Source: Streptomyces griseicoloratus | GTDB lineage: Bacteria; Actinomycetota; Actinomycetes; Streptomycetales; Streptomycetaceae | Assembly (NCBI RefSeq): GCF_014534645.1 | Contig: NZ_JACVQF010000219.1 | Location: forward strand, 62,001-126,000 | Length of the DNA stretch: 64,000 nucleotides | Reading direction: 5' to 3' | Part shown: piece by piece, positions 51,745 through 61,284 of the stretch | How the letters are laid out: each line of letters begins with the position of its first letter | How positions within the stretch are numbered: the stretch's first letter is position 1 | Made by a program: the position numbers and the translations under genes | Notes under the pieces: model-generated | The model's input: the letters and a program-made list of their open reading frames with translations, nothing else | Database searches by the model: none | Told to the model about the DNA's origin: nothing

Positions 51745-52342
51745 GTATCTGGAGTCCCGCAAGAACATCGCCGGCAGCGTGTGCGGGCTCACCGGTCTCG
51801 GGCTGACCTTCGCCGGGGTGGCGGGACCGTACTGGCCGGTCGTCGTCGCGGGGCTGTACGGCGCGGGCGCGCTGATCGCCCCGCCGGAGCGGCCCGCGCT
51901 GCCGGACTTCCCCGACCCGTCGGCCCAGCTGGACGAGGTGCGCGCCGACTTCGAGAGGCTGGGCGGATACCTGGCGGAGGTGGAGCTGCCCCCGGCGGCC
52001 GCGGACCGGCTCACCGAGCTGACGGAGCTGCTGGCCGCGCTGCTGGACCCGGGCTGGGCCGGCCGGCTCCTCGCCGAGCACCCGGAGGGCCTGCACACCC
52101 TGTCCCGGGCGGTGCGGCAGGACCTGCCCGAGGCCGTCGACAGCTACGTACGGGCCCGGTGGTGGACGCGGCTGACGCCGGGCCAGGAGCCGCCGGAGCG
52201 GCATCTGGAGCGGCAGCTCGGCCTGCTCCGGCAGGAGGCGGAGACCCTGGCGGCGGCCCTCCGGGACACGGAGGCCCGCCGCCAGGAGACCCACACCCGG
52301 TACCTGGAGGACCGGAGCGGGGGCGGGGGGATCAGCGCGTGA
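51731..52342 (+). CDS. Membrane protein ending the TelA module
   Basis: A 203-residue protein. Two hydrophobic segments near the N-terminus (NIAGSVCGLTGLGLTFAGVAGPYWPVVVAGLYGAGAL) form one hairpin, followed by a cytosolic helical domain rich in Leu, Glu and Ala (LPDFPDPSAQLDEVRADFERLGGYLAEV; HLERQLGLLRQEAETLAAALRDTEARRQETHTRYL, coiled coil). It starts with GTG 51731, overlapping the end of the VWA gene by 14 bp. It probably anchors the TelA protein to the membrane. Its end overlaps the next, convergent gene by 11 bp. Confidence 0.8.
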   Translation: MAISRYLESRKNIAGSVCGLTGLGLTFAGVAGPYWPVVVAGLYGAGALIAPPERPALPDFPDPSAQLDEVRADFERLGGYLAEVELPPAAADRLTELTELLAALLDPGWAGRLLAEHPEGLHTLSRAVRQDLPEAVDSYVRARWWTRLTPGQEPPERHLERQLGLLRQEAETLAAALRDTEARRQETHTRYLEDRSGGGGISA

Positions 52343-54065
52343 CGGTGACCGTCGCCGAGGCCGTCGAGCCCTGGTGCAGGTCGTCGCCCGGCCAGCTCAC
52401 CGTGTAGGTGGTGGCCCGCCGGGTGCGCGGGATGTCGTTGACGGTGAAGGTGCCGTCCGCGGCGACCGTCACCGACGACAGGGTGCCGGTGCCGAGCCGG
52501 TCGGTGCGCTCCACCTTCAGCACCGCCCGGTCCGGCAGCGCCTTGCCCTGGGCGGTGAAGGTGCCGGTGATCTCGACGCCGGTGCTCATCGAGGCCTCGG
52601 CCGGGGCGGTCAGCGCGATGGAGGTGGGGGCCTTGCCGACGGACACGGTGTGGGTGACGTCGGTGGCCGGGCGGTGGGTGAGGTCGCCGAGGTAGGAGAC
52701 GGTGTAGGTGGCGTCGCCGACCAGGCCGGGCTCGTCGAGGACGGTGTAGGAGCCGTCCTCCCTGACGGTGAAGGTGCCCAGGTCGTGGGTGCCGTTCGCG
52801 TCCGTGCGGGTCGCCTTGACCTTCATCGGTTCGGCGGGCGCCGGTCCGTCGTACTCCAGCCGGCCGCGCACCGACAGCGGCTCGCCCGCGACGGCCTGGG
52901 CGGGGCTGTGCGTGAACGTTTCGCTGAGGCGGACGTCGTACTGGACGGCCGGGGGCTGGACGATGTGCAGCCAGTACTGGTTGCCGGCCGCGTTGGTGGT
53001 GACCGTGAAGAGCCGGGAGCCGTCGGCGGACCACTCCATGCCGCGCGGGACGACCCGGTCGCCGTCGAGGCTGCCCTCGAAGACGAACTCCAGCGGGGCG
53101 GTGGAGTCGGCCGGGTCGGCGGGCTGCACCAGCAGGTCCGGGGTCGCGCCGGTCGCCGAGGCGCCGCGCGCGATGTACTTGCCGTCGCCGCTGAAGGCGA
53201 CCGAGCTGGCGGCGGCACCGGACGGGAGCGGCTGGTAGCCGGCCGGCGCGTCGGACAGGTCGCCGGTGTTCAGCAGCCGGGTGCCGTAGGCGGCGTCGGC
53301 CACGGCGACCTTGGTGCCGTCCGCGGAGAACGCCATGTCCTTGAAGTCCAGGGCGCCCTTGCCCTCGCTGTCGGCGAAGCGGCGCGCGGCGTTGCGCACC
53401 AGGCCGTCGCCGCTGGTGTCGAACACCGTGATGAAGGGGTTGGACGCACTCGCGTTGCGCGGCTGGCCCATGAGCATCCTGTCGCCGGGACCGGACTCCA
53501 GCTGGAGGTCGCCGTAGTCGTTCCAGCCGGTGCGCTGATGGACGCCGTTGACGACGGCGTCCACGTTGGTCCCGGAGAAGGAGCACTCTCCGGCGTACTG
53601 CGCGTACGGCGTCGTGAAGTACAGCTGGCCGCCGGAGTGGGCGAGGTCGCGGCCGCACGTGTCGGTGTACGTGCTGGCGACGACGGTCTGCTGGTAGGTG
53701 GTGGTGTCGATGGAGTCGATGCGGTCGCGCAGTCCGATGTACAGCTTGCTGCTGTCGTCGCTGAGCGCCAGACCGGAGACGTGCTTCTGGTTGGTGGTGA
53801 TCGTCCTCAGCCGCTCACCCGCGAAGTTGTAGACGGCGATGGTGCCGGAGTTGGTGTAGTAGCTGGTGTTGCTGTCGGCGACGAACACCTGCTGGTGGAC
53901 GTTGTCGACGGCCAGCGCCGAGTACGAGGAGATCGGCAGTTTGACGACGACGTCGGAGGCTGCGGCGTGTGCCGCGGGCGCGACGGCGACGGTGAGTCCG
54001 GTCCCGGCGAGTGCGGCGGCGAGGACGGTGGCCGCGAGGCGTCCGGAACGGCGTGCTGTATTCAA
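52332..54065 (-). CDS. Secreted beta-propeller protein with Ig-like repeats
   Basis: A 577-residue exported protein. The signal peptide (RRSGRLAATVLAAALAGTGLTVAVAPAAHA) is followed by a beta-propeller with repeats such as YSALAVDNVHQQVFVADSN, HVSGLALSDDSSKLYIGLRDRI, FKDMAFSADGTKVAVADA and SSVAFSGDGKYIARG. Two Ig-like domains of about 90 residues follow (PLSVRGRLEYDGPAPAEPMKVKATRTD; GVEITGTFTAQGKALPDRAVLKVERTD), each ending VSYLGD- or VSWPGDD-type. It resembles secreted YncE-like proteins. TTG 54065 is chosen with GGGGGG upstream. Adhesion or wall binding is inference. Confidence 0.85.
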   Translation of the reverse strand: MNTARRSGRLAATVLAAALAGTGLTVAVAPAAHAAASDVVVKLPISSYSALAVDNVHQQVFVADSNTSYYTNSGTIAVYNFAGERLRTITTNQKHVSGLALSDDSSKLYIGLRDRIDSIDTTTYQQTVVASTYTDTCGRDLAHSGGQLYFTTPYAQYAGECSFSGTNVDAVVNGVHQRTGWNDYGDLQLESGPGDRMLMGQPRNASASNPFITVFDTSGDGLVRNAARRFADSEGKGALDFKDMAFSADGTKVAVADAAYGTRLLNTGDLSDAPAGYQPLPSGAAASSVAFSGDGKYIARGASATGATPDLLVQPADPADSTAPLEFVFEGSLDGDRVVPRGMEWSADGSRLFTVTTNAAGNQYWLHIVQPPAVQYDVRLSETFTHSPAQAVAGEPLSVRGRLEYDGPAPAEPMKVKATRTDANGTHDLGTFTVREDGSYTVLDEPGLVGDATYTVSYLGDLTHRPATDVTHTVSVGKAPTSIALTAPAEASMSTGVEITGTFTAQGKALPDRAVLKVERTDRLGTGTLSSVTVAADGTFTVNDIPRTRRATTYTVSWPGDDLHQGSTASATVTVTR

Positions 54066-54342
54066 CTGTGCCCCCCACAGGCTGTGTTGAGGTCTCACGC
54101 GGCAGGTGAGACACCCGTGAAGGACATGGAACAACCGTGAAGATCGCGGAAGCAAGGGGGACACGCCGGGCATGGGCGAGGGCCTGTCGTCGTCCCTTCC
54201 GCCGGGGCGGGCGGAGGCGACGACGACAGGCCCGGGACTCGCACGCCGTTGTACGGGTCTCGCCGGTGTGTTCCGCGGCCGGCCGTGACGATCGCTGGTC
54301 AGGGCATCCCAATCCCAACCGGCCGCGGAGTCTGTGCGGGCG
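54066..54342. other. Spacer with promoter of the propeller gene and pckG terminator
   Basis: About 277 bp. It contains the leader of the secreted propeller gene on the minus strand and the strong hairpin of pckG; no gene is seen. Details are given in the terminator entry. Confidence 0.5.
54180..54233 (-). terminator. Strong hairpin after pckG
   Basis: A perfect 15-bp stem (GGGCCTGTCGTCGTC / GACGACGACAGGCCC) that extends inward by a further near-perfect run (CCTTCCGCC with GGCGGAGG), about 110 bp behind the pckG stop. Confidence 0.8.
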
Positions 54343-56166
54343 TCAGCCCAGGCGCTCGACCAGGGCGCGGTACTCGTCCCACAGCTCGGTGGGCGTGTGG
54401 TCGCCGAAGGTGTTCAGGTGCTCGGGGACGAGCGCGGCCTCCTCGCGCCACACCTCCTTGTCGACGCTGAGCAGGAAGTCCAGGTCGGCGTCGGAGAGAT
54501 CGAGGCCGTCGGTGTCGAGGGCCTCCTTGGTCGGCAGGACGCCGATCGGGGTCTCGACGCCCTCCGCCTTGCCCTCCAGGCGCTCCACGATCCACTTCAG
54601 GACGCGGCTGTTCTCGCCGAAGCCGGGCCAGACGAACTTGCCCTCGTCGTTCTTGCGGAACCAGTTGACGTAGTAGATCTTCGGCAGCTTGGACTGGTCC
54701 TTGTCCTTGGCGACGTCGATCCAGTGACCCATGTAGTCGCCCATGTTGTAGCCGCAGAACGGCAGCATGGCGAAGGGGTCGCGGCGCAGCTCGCCGACCT
54801 TGCCCTCGGCGGCGGCGGTCTTCTCGGAGGCCACGTTGGCGCCGAGGAAGACGCCGTGGTTCCAGTCGAAGGACTCGGTCACCAGCGGTACGGCGGTGGC
54901 GCGGCGGCCGCCGAAGAGGATCGCGGAGATCGGCACGCCCTTGGGGTCCTCCCACTCCGGCGCGATGATCGGGCACTGCGCGGCCGGCGTGGTGAAGCGG
55001 GCGTTGGGGTGGGCGGCGGGCGTGCCGGACTCGGGCGTCCAGTCGTTGCCCTTCCAGTCGGTGAGGTGGGCGGGGGTCTCCTCCGTCATGCCCTCCCACC
55101 ACACGTCGTTGTCGTCGGTGAGGGCGACGTTGGTGAAGACGGAGTTGCCCCACAGGGTCTTCATCGCGTTGGCGTTGGTGTGCTCGCCGGTGCCGGGGGC
55201 GACGCCGAAGAAGCCGTACTCGGGGTTGATCGCGTACAGGCGTCCGTCCTCGCCGAAGCGCATCCAGGCGATGTCGTCGCCGATCGTCTCGACCGTCCAG
55301 CCGGAGATCGTGGGCTCCAGCATGGCGAGGTTGGTCTTGCCGCAGGCCGACGGGAAGGCGGCGGCGACGTACTTGGACTCGCCGTGCGGCGGGGTGAGCT
55401 TGAGGATGAGCATGTGCTCGGCGAGCCAGCCCTCGTCGCGGGCCATGACGGAGGCGATGCGCAGGGCGTAGCACTTCTTGCCGAGCAGGGCGTTGCCGCC
55501 GTAGCCGGAGCCGTAGGACCAGATCTCGCGGTCCTCGGGGAAGTGCGAGATGTACTTGGTCTGGTTGCAGGGCCAGGGGACGTCCTCCTGGCCGGGCTCC
55601 AGCGGGGCGCCCAGCGTGTGGACCGCCTTCACGAAGTTGCCGTCCTCGCCGAGCTCTTCGAGCACGGCGCTACCCATACGGGTCATCGTACGCATCGAGA
55701 CGGCGACGTACGCCGAGTCCGTGATCTCCACACCCAGCGCGGACAGCGGCGAGCCGAGGGGGCCCATGCAGAAGGGCACGACGTACATCGTCCGGCCGCG
55801 CATGGAGCCGCGGAACAGGCCCTTCTCGCCGGTGAAGATCTCCCGCATCTCGGCGGGGGCCTTCCAGTGGTTGGTCGGGCCCGCGTCCTCCTCCTTCTCG
55901 GAGCAGATGAAGGTCCGGTCCTCGACGCGGGCGACATCGGACGGGTCGGAGGCCGCGTAGTAGGAGTTGGGGCGCTTGATCGGGTCGAGTTTTCTGAAGG
56001 TGCCCTTCGCCACGAGCTCTTCGCACAGTCGCTCGTACTCGGCCTCGGATCCGTCGCACCAGACCACGTTGTCCGGCTGCGTCAGTTCGGCGATCTCGTT
56101 GACCCACGAGATCAGCCCCTGGTGCTGGGTGGGGACGACGGGGGGAGCTGCGATGTCGCGCGCCAC
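54343..56166 (-). CDS. pckG: GTP-dependent phosphoenolpyruvate carboxykinase
   Basis: A 607-residue enzyme that converts oxaloacetate plus GTP to PEP, CO2 and GDP at the start of gluconeogenesis. Kinase loop 1a is [13 protein letters not shown] (with the reactive Cys), loop 2 is [30 protein letters not shown], and NGHRD-type binding is seen in [27 protein letters not shown]-like [11 protein letters not shown] is also family specific. GTG 56166 is chosen because GGAGC sits just upstream and the open frame extends further without protein similarity. Full length. Confidence 0.97.
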   Translation of the reverse strand: MARDIAAPPVVPTQHQGLISWVNEIAELTQPDNVVWCDGSEAEYERLCEELVAKGTFRKLDPIKRPNSYYAASDPSDVARVEDRTFICSEKEEDAGPTNHWKAPAEMREIFTGEKGLFRGSMRGRTMYVVPFCMGPLGSPLSALGVEITDSAYVAVSMRTMTRMGSAVLEELGEDGNFVKAVHTLGAPLEPGQEDVPWPCNQTKYISHFPEDREIWSYGSGYGGNALLGKKCYALRIASVMARDEGWLAEHMLILKLTPPHGESKYVAAAFPSACGKTNLAMLEPTISGWTVETIGDDIAWMRFGEDGRLYAINPEYGFFGVAPGTGEHTNANAMKTLWGNSVFTNVALTDDNDVWWEGMTEETPAHLTDWKGNDWTPESGTPAAHPNARFTTPAAQCPIIAPEWEDPKGVPISAILFGGRRATAVPLVTESFDWNHGVFLGANVASEKTAAAEGKVGELRRDPFAMLPFCGYNMGDYMGHWIDVAKDKDQSKLPKIYYVNWFRKNDEGKFVWPGFGENSRVLKWIVERLEGKAEGVETPIGVLPTKEALDTDGLDLSDADLDFLLSVDKEVWREEAALVPEHLNTFGDHTPTELWDEYRALVERLG

Positions 56167-56510
56167 GATTGCTCCTAAATGAGGGGTTTTTTGTTTGGAG
56201 GCCCCGTGGGGGCTGCGACCCGGATGCGTCACGGAGGGTATACGTCGCTCATCCGGTGCCGACCGCACTCATTTGATCATCCGATGAGAGTGCCCATATG
56301 TCCAGAGGGCCTCACACCTGAGCGGCGTGAGGATCGCCACGCACCTCCGGTTATCACTCTGTTTCTTTGCGTTCACCTGGCCTCGGCCTGGGACGCCCTT
56401 TACCCCTGGCGACCGAGAGGGGTGTGCCGCCGAGTACCCCGTGAGACGATGGCCACGCGTCGGCCGGCATCCCGACGTACTGATACGTAACTTACGGTTC
56501 CGTAGGTACG
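56167..56510. other. Intergenic region between pckG and the haemolysin III gene
   Basis: About 344 bp with no gene. A TATACC -10 candidate on the minus strand lies near 56237-56244, with a weak -35, and the pckG leader follows it, including a small hairpin next to a run of A/T (56170-56205). The right end holds the promoter and candidate TetR operator of the next gene. Confidence 0.4.
56488..56510. promoter_or_regulatory. Candidate TetR operator before the haemolysin III gene
   Basis: Imperfect palindrome centred on ACTTACGG-TT-CCGTAGGT, directly before ATG 56511. TetR operators often have such TACGG/CCGTA half-sites. The TetR gene of this transcript lies 70 bp after the haemolysin III gene. 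Confidence 0.45.
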
Positions 56511-57233
56511 ATGCCGCGCATGACTGCGCCCGCCTTCGACGCGCCCAGGGACACGCCGGCCGCCGGCCGCGGTCCCGTGGCGCTCCCCCTGCCGCATCCG
56601 GTCAAGCCCAAGCTCCGCGGCTGGCTGCACCTCGGCATGTTCCCGGCCGTCCTCGTCGCGGGCCTGGTCCTCACGGCCCTCGCGGACTCGGCCAGAGGAC
56701 GCCTCGCCTGCGGGATCTACGTCCTGACGGCCTGTCTGCTGTTCGGCGTCAGCGCGCTCTATCACCGGGGCAACTGGAGCCCGCGCATGGACGGCGTCCT
56801 GCGCCGGCTCGACCACGCCAACATCTTCCTGATCATCGCCGGCACCTACACGCCGCTGACCTTGCTGCTGCTGCCGGAGGCCAAGGGCCAGTGGCTGCTG
56901 TGGGGCATCTGGGCCGCGGCGGCGGCCGGCATCGTCTTCCGCGTCTTCTGGGTCGGCGCCCCGCGCTGGCTCTACACCCCCTGTTACCTCGCCATGGGCT
57001 GGGCGGCCGTCTTCTACCTCCCCGACTTCCTGCGGGCCGGGGGCATCGCCGTCCTGGTGCTGGTGATCGCGGGTGGCATCCTTTACAGCGCGGGCGGTGT
57101 CATCTACGGCATCAAGCGTCCCAACCCCTCACCGCGCTGGTTCGGCTTCCACGAGGTCTTCCACTCCTTCACCCTGGCCGCCTTCATCACCCACTACGTG
57201 GGCATCTCGCTGGTGGCCTACCAGCACGCGTAG
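56511..57233 (+). CDS. Haemolysin III/PAQR-family membrane protein
   Basis: A 240-residue protein with seven helices and PAQR signatures: SALYHRGNWSPRMDGVLRRLDHANIFLIIAGTYTPL (Ser, His, Asp) near residues 80-115 and HEVFHSFTLAAFITHYVG near the C-terminus. These His and Asp residues form the zinc site in PAQR hydrolases. Bacterial members affect membrane lipids; a haemolysin function is not general. Two starts, 56511 and 56520, are possible. A TetR gene follows and probably controls it. Confidence 0.9.
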   Translation: MPRMTAPAFDAPRDTPAAGRGPVALPLPHPVKPKLRGWLHLGMFPAVLVAGLVLTALADSARGRLACGIYVLTACLLFGVSALYHRGNWSPRMDGVLRRLDHANIFLIIAGTYTPLTLLLLPEAKGQWLLWGIWAAAAAGIVFRVFWVGAPRWLYTPCYLAMGWAAVFYLPDFLRAGGIAVLVLVIAGGILYSAGGVIYGIKRPNPSPRWFGFHEVFHSFTLAAFITHYVGISLVAYQHA

Positions 57234-57303
57234 CGCACCGCGCCCGCGCGGACACGGACAGCGGCGACCCGGCCATGGCCACGGCCACGGCCGGTGTCCG
57301 ACA

Positions 57304-57942
57304 ATGAGTCCCATGACGGCCGCACGTACCACCGCCCCATCCGACCCCCCGCGGCTGAGCCTGCGGGAGCGCAAGAAGATCAAGACCCGCGCGGCGATCC
57401 GCACCGCGGCCTACGGGCTGATCCGGGAGCAGGGGTACGAGGCCACGACCGTCGAGCAGATCGCCGACCGCGCCGAGGTCTCGCCGTCGACCGTCTTCCG
57501 CTACTTCCCGACCAAGGAGGACATCGTCCTCACGGACGCGTACGACCCGGTCATGGCGGAGGAACTGGCGGCCCGTCCCGCCGACGAGCCGTGGCCGGAC
57601 TCCGTGCGGTACGTGATACGCAAGGCCATCGGCGTCGGGACCGGCGAGGAGCCCGAGGTGACGCGGCTGCGCACCCGGCTGATGTCCGAGGTGCCCGCGG
57701 TGCGCTCACGGATGCTGGAGAGCATGTCGGTCACCGGGCGCACCCTCGCCCGCGCCATCGCCGAGCGCACCGGGCTGGACCCCGACGGCCTGGAGGTGCG
57801 GGTCGTCTCGATGTCCCTGATGGGCGGGGTGCTGGAAGCCACTCACTACTGGGCCGAGCACGGCCACCGGGGTGACCTGGCCGACCTGGTCGACCGTGCG
57901 CTGGACGCGGTGGAGCACGGTCTGCCCGCCGGAAAAGGCTGA
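57304..57942 (+). CDS. TetR-family transcriptional regulator
   Basis: A 212-residue TetR regulator. The helix-turn-helix is in residues about 25-70 (KKIKTRAAIRTAAYGLIREQGYEATTVEQIADRAEVSPSTVFRYFPTKEDIV) and the ligand domain follows, with no ligand assigned. ATG 57313 is an equally possible start; no ribosome binding site separates the two. It follows the haemolysin III gene, so it may regulate that gene via the operator candidate at 56488-56510. Confidence 0.92.
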   Translation: MSPMTAARTTAPSDPPRLSLRERKKIKTRAAIRTAAYGLIREQGYEATTVEQIADRAEVSPSTVFRYFPTKEDIVLTDAYDPVMAEELAARPADEPWPDSVRYVIRKAIGVGTGEEPEVTRLRTRLMSEVPAVRSRMLESMSVTGRTLARAIAERTGLDPDGLEVRVVSMSLMGGVLEATHYWAEHGHRGDLADLVDRALDAVEHGLPAGKG

Positions 57943-57976
57943 GGCCGCGCCCCTCGCCGCGTGGCATCCTGGCCGG

Positions 57977-58708
57977 GTGAACGGTCCCGAGATCCACGTC
58001 GAATTCTCCCCCGAACTGCACCTGTTCGTCCCGCAGGCCCGCCGCACGGGCGCCGTCCGGGCCGCCACCGACGGTGTCTCCACGCTCGGCCACGTCGTCG
58101 AGTCCCTCGGTGTGCCGCTCACCGAGGTCGGCGCGCTCCTCGTGGACGGCCGCGAGGTGCTGCCGGGGCACGTGCCGTCGGCCGGCGAGTCGGTGACCGT
58201 CCGGGCCGTCGAGCATCCCCAGAAGGTGCCGGGCGCTCCCCTGCGGTTCCTCCTCGACGTGCACCTCGGCACCCTCGCCCGCCGCCTGCGCCTGCTCGGC
58301 GTGGACACGGCGTACGAGTCGACGGACATCGGCGACCCGGCGCTCGCCGCCCGGTCGGCGGCCGAGAAGCGCGTGATGCTCAGCCGCGACCGCGGGCTGC
58401 TGCGCCGCCGCGAGCTGTGGGCGGGCGCCTACGTCTACAGCACCCGCCCCGACGACCAGCTCCAAGGCGTCCTGGACCGGTTCCGGCCCGAACTGCGCCC
58501 GTGGACGCGCTGCACCGCCTGCAACGGACTGCTGAGGCAGGCCACCAAGGAGGAGGTCGCGGAGCAGCTCAAGGGCGGCACGCAGCGGTCGTACGACGTG
58601 TTCGCGCAGTGCTCCGCGTGCGGGCGTGCCTACTGGAAGGGCGCGCACCACGAGCAACTGGAGGCCATCGTGGAGCGCGCGCTGAGCCGGGGTCCCCAGG
58701 GCGGTTGA
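57977..58708 (+). CDS. Mut7-C RNase-domain protein with ubiquitin-like N-terminus
   Basis: A 243-residue protein. The N-terminal half (residues about 1-80) has a ubiquitin/MoaD-like pattern (IHVEFSPELHLFVPQ, STLGHVVESLGVPLTEVGALLVDGREV). The C-terminal half is a Mut7-C PIN-like RNase domain with RFLLDVHLGTLARRLRLLGVDTAYES, RVMLSRDRGLLRRR and a zinc ribbon CTACNGLL/CSACGRAYWKGAHH. The two are commonly fused in actinobacteria. The GTG at 57977 begins where the domain begins. The RNA substrate is unknown. Confidence 0.9.
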   Translation: MNGPEIHVEFSPELHLFVPQARRTGAVRAATDGVSTLGHVVESLGVPLTEVGALLVDGREVLPGHVPSAGESVTVRAVEHPQKVPGAPLRFLLDVHLGTLARRLRLLGVDTAYESTDIGDPALAARSAAEKRVMLSRDRGLLRRRELWAGAYVYSTRPDDQLQGVLDRFRPELRPWTRCTACNGLLRQATKEEVAEQLKGGTQRSYDVFAQCSACGRAYWKGAHHEQLEAIVERALSRGPQGG

Positions 58709-58756
58709 GTACGCGGGCCGATCCCCCGCGACCGGCCGGCGCGGTGGGATGACCGC

Positions 58757-59083
58757 ATGAACACCTGCCAGCCGCCGCAGCCCACCGCCCGTGCCCTGAC
58801 CGGCTGGTCCCTGGCCGGGCTCCTCCTGCTCCTGCCGACCGTCGTCCTCGCGTGGGTGGCGGTGCTCGCCACCGAGCGCGGCAGCCGCTGTCTGATGTAC
58901 GGCGAGCAGTGCTCCGCCGTCCCGGGCGGGGCTCTGTGGGGCTGCTTCGGGGCCGCGCCGGCCCTGGGCGCGCCGGCCCTGGCCTGGCCCCGCACCCGGT
59001 GGACCTCCGCCAGGGCCGGGGCCGTCGCCCTGCAGTGGGGCGCTCAGCTCATGCTGGGCGCCCTGATCCTCAGCGGAGCCTGA
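58757..59083 (+). CDS. Small membrane protein
   Basis: A 108-residue protein with about three hydrophobic segments (GWSLAGLLLLLPTVVLAWVAVLA; GALWGCFGAAPALGAPALAW; AVALQWGAQLMLGALILS). It has a few cysteines but no motif or family that I recognise. ATG 58757 is the start. Its 3' end has been copied into the following spacer, see the repeat entry. Confidence 0.72.
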   Translation: MNTCQPPQPTARALTGWSLAGLLLLLPTVVLAWVAVLATERGSRCLMYGEQCSAVPGGALWGCFGAAPALGAPALAWPRTRWTSARAGAVALQWGAQLMLGALILSGA

Positions 59084-59333
59084 TGGGGCCCCGCCCCGGC
59101 GACGGACGGGCCGGCCGCCGGGGCGTCGCAGGTGAGGTTGCGGCACACGTACGCGGCCGGCGCCCCGCCTCACGCTCGGCGCCCTGGTCCTCAGCGGAGC
59201 CTACGAGACCCCGCCCCGGCCGTCCGCGGCCCAGCTCAGCCGCCCAGTGCGGCGCGTAGCCGCTCCGGGTCGGTCGTCGGGGCGTCGCAGGTGAAGTTGC
59301 GGCACACGTACGCGGCCGGAGCCCCGCCCACCA
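59048..59333. repeat. Decayed direct duplication across a convergent gene junction
   Basis: Two imperfect copies of the same junction. Block A (end of the small membrane gene) occurs at 59048-59100 and 59169-59220. Block B (the 3' end of the YyaL gene, GGGGCGTCGCAGGTGA-type start) occurs at 59118-59169 and 59277-59329. The order A-B-A-B with about 85-90% identity shows a tandem duplication of the junction that later decayed, leaving the YyaL gene whole at its outer copy. Confidence 0.85.
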
Positions 59334-61284
59334 GCGGCCGGTCGGCCAACAGCGGGAACTCGTCGCTGCCCTCGGCGCCGACGGCGACGACCGCGCCGGG
59401 CGCGGTGCCCCGCAGGGCCGTGCGGTGCAGGGCCCGGGTCGCCTCGTCGTCGAGGGCGGGGCCGACCACGGCGACCTCGCGGGGCCCGTCGAGCAGGGCC
59501 TCGGCGACGGCGAGCCCCCAGCCGATGAAGCGGGGGACGCGCGGGCCGAGCGCCTTCACCACGCCGAGGGCGTGCTCGGCGGCGGTGCGGTGCGGCTCGG
59601 AGCCGGTGTGGGCGGCGTAGGACAGCAGGGCACCCGCGGCGGCGGTCCAGCCGGACGGGGTGGCGTTGTCGGTGGGGTCCTGCGGACGGCGGATCAGCCG
59701 CTCGGCGTCGGCGGCGGTGTCGTACAGCGAGCCCGCCTCGTCGGTGAACCGGGTCAGGACGTGGTCGAGCAGCAGCCCGGCGAAGTCCAGCCAGACGCCC
59801 TCGCCGGTGACGGACGCCAGCGCCAGGAAGCCCTCGGCGACGTCGGCGTAGTCCTCCAGCACCCCGGCGTTGGCCCCGGCCTGCCCGTCCTTGCTGGTGC
59901 GGGTGAGGCGGGCGTGGTCGTCCAGGTGCACCCGGACCAGGAGGTCGGCGGCGGCGACGGCGGCCTCCACCAGGTCGGGGCGGTCGAAGCAGGCGCCGGT
60001 CTCGGCGAGCGCGGCGATCGCCAGGCCGTTCCAGGCGGCGACCACCTTGTCGTCCCGGCCGGGCGCGGGCCGCCCGGAGCGGGCGGCCAGCAGCCGCTCC
60101 CTGATCGAGGCGATCCGCCCGGCGTCGAACACGCCCTCCTGCTGCGGCAGTTGCAGGACGGAGGCGCCGTGCTCGAAGGTGCCCTCCTCCGTCACGCCGA
60201 AGTACGGGGCGGCCAGGTCGGCGTCCGCCTCGCCGAGCACCTCCCGCAGCTGGGCGGGCGTCCACACGTAGTACGCGCCCTCGACGGGCCGGCCCGTCCC
60301 GTCGTCGCTGTCGGCGTCGAGCGCGGAGGCGAACCCGCCCTCGGCGGTGCCCAGTTCGCGGACCATGAAGTCGGCGGTCTCCAGGGCGACGCGGCGGGCG
60401 AGCTCGGAGCCGGTGGAGCGCCACAGGTGGGTGTAGACCCGGCACAGCAGCGCGTTGTCGTACAGCATCTTCTCGAAGTGGGGCACGACCCAGTCGCGGT
60501 CGACGGAGTAGCGGGCGAAGCCTCCGCCGAGCTGGTCGTAGATGCCGCCGCGCGCCATGCGCTCGCACGTGTCCTGCGCCATCTGGAGGGCGCCCTCGGC
60601 GCCGGTGCGGGCGTGGTGGCGCAGCAGGAACTCGATCACCATGGACGGCGGGAACTTCGGCGCGCCGCCGAACCCGCCGCGCTGCGGGTCGTACTCCCGG
60701 GTCAGGCCGAGCAGCGCCTGCCCCAGCTCCGCCTCGCCGGGCGCCTGGGCGTCACCGTAGGAGATCTCCCGCCCGGCCAGGTCCCGCACGATCTTCCCCG
60801 CGACGTCGGTGACCTCCTCGCGCCGCTCCGCCCACGCCTGGTGGACGCCCTGGAGGACCTGCCGGAAGGACGGCATGCCGTGCCGGGGCTCGGGCGGGAA
60901 GTAGGTGCCGAAGTAGAACGGCTCGGCGTCCGGGGTGAGGAACACCGTCATGGGCCAGCCGCCCTGACCGGTCGCCGCCTGCACGGCCTCCATGTAGACG
61001 GCGTCGACGTCGGGGCGTTCCTCGCGGTCGACCTTGACGCTGACGAAGTGCGCGTTGAGGTAGTCGGCCGTCGCCTCGTCCTCGAAGGACTCGTGGGCCA
61101 TGACGTGGCACCAGTGAACCAGCAGAAGACGTAAGTGACAGGACGCATAGCCCACACTCAAGAGGATGGGTACGTCCCGCCGCTTCGCTTCTGTCATCGC
61201 CTCCTCTCCCCATGGCCACCAGTCCACTGGATTGGAGGCGTGCTGGAGCAGATAAGGCGACTGGGAGTTGGCCAGTCGATTCAT
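59236..61284 (-). CDS. YyaL/DUF255-type thioredoxin-domain protein with CxxC insertion
   Basis: A 682-residue protein of the YyaL/spermatogenesis-associated 20 family. The N-terminal thioredoxin-like domain (residues about 1-165) is followed by a glycosidase-like alpha/alpha barrel ([65 protein letters not shown]). ATG 61284 gives the usual start [16 protein letters not shown]. In relatives the CxxC reads CHWC. Here it is split by seven residues ([11 protein letters not shown]), encoded by a 21-bp insertion at 61114-61134, so redox activity is doubtful. Role of the family is unknown. Confidence 0.92.
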   Translation of the reverse strand: MNRLANSQSPYLLQHASNPVDWWPWGEEAMTEAKRRDVPILLSVGYASCHLRLLLVHWCHVMAHESFEDEATADYLNAHFVSVKVDREERPDVDAVYMEAVQAATGQGGWPMTVFLTPDAEPFYFGTYFPPEPRHGMPSFRQVLQGVHQAWAERREEVTDVAGKIVRDLAGREISYGDAQAPGEAELGQALLGLTREYDPQRGGFGGAPKFPPSMVIEFLLRHHARTGAEGALQMAQDTCERMARGGIYDQLGGGFARYSVDRDWVVPHFEKMLYDNALLCRVYTHLWRSTGSELARRVALETADFMVRELGTAEGGFASALDADSDDGTGRPVEGAYYVWTPAQLREVLGEADADLAAPYFGVTEEGTFEHGASVLQLPQQEGVFDAGRIASIRERLLAARSGRPAPGRDDKVVAAWNGLAIAALAETGACFDRPDLVEAAVAAADLLVRVHLDDHARLTRTSKDGQAGANAGVLEDYADVAEGFLALASVTGEGVWLDFAGLLLDHVLTRFTDEAGSLYDTAADAERLIRRPQDPTDNATPSGWTAAAGALLSYAAHTGSEPHRTAAEHALGVVKALGPRVPRFIGWGLAVAEALLDGPREVAVVGPALDDEATRALHRTALRGTAPGAVVAVGAEGSDEFPLLADRPLVGGAPAAYVCRNFTCDAPTTDPERLRAALGG

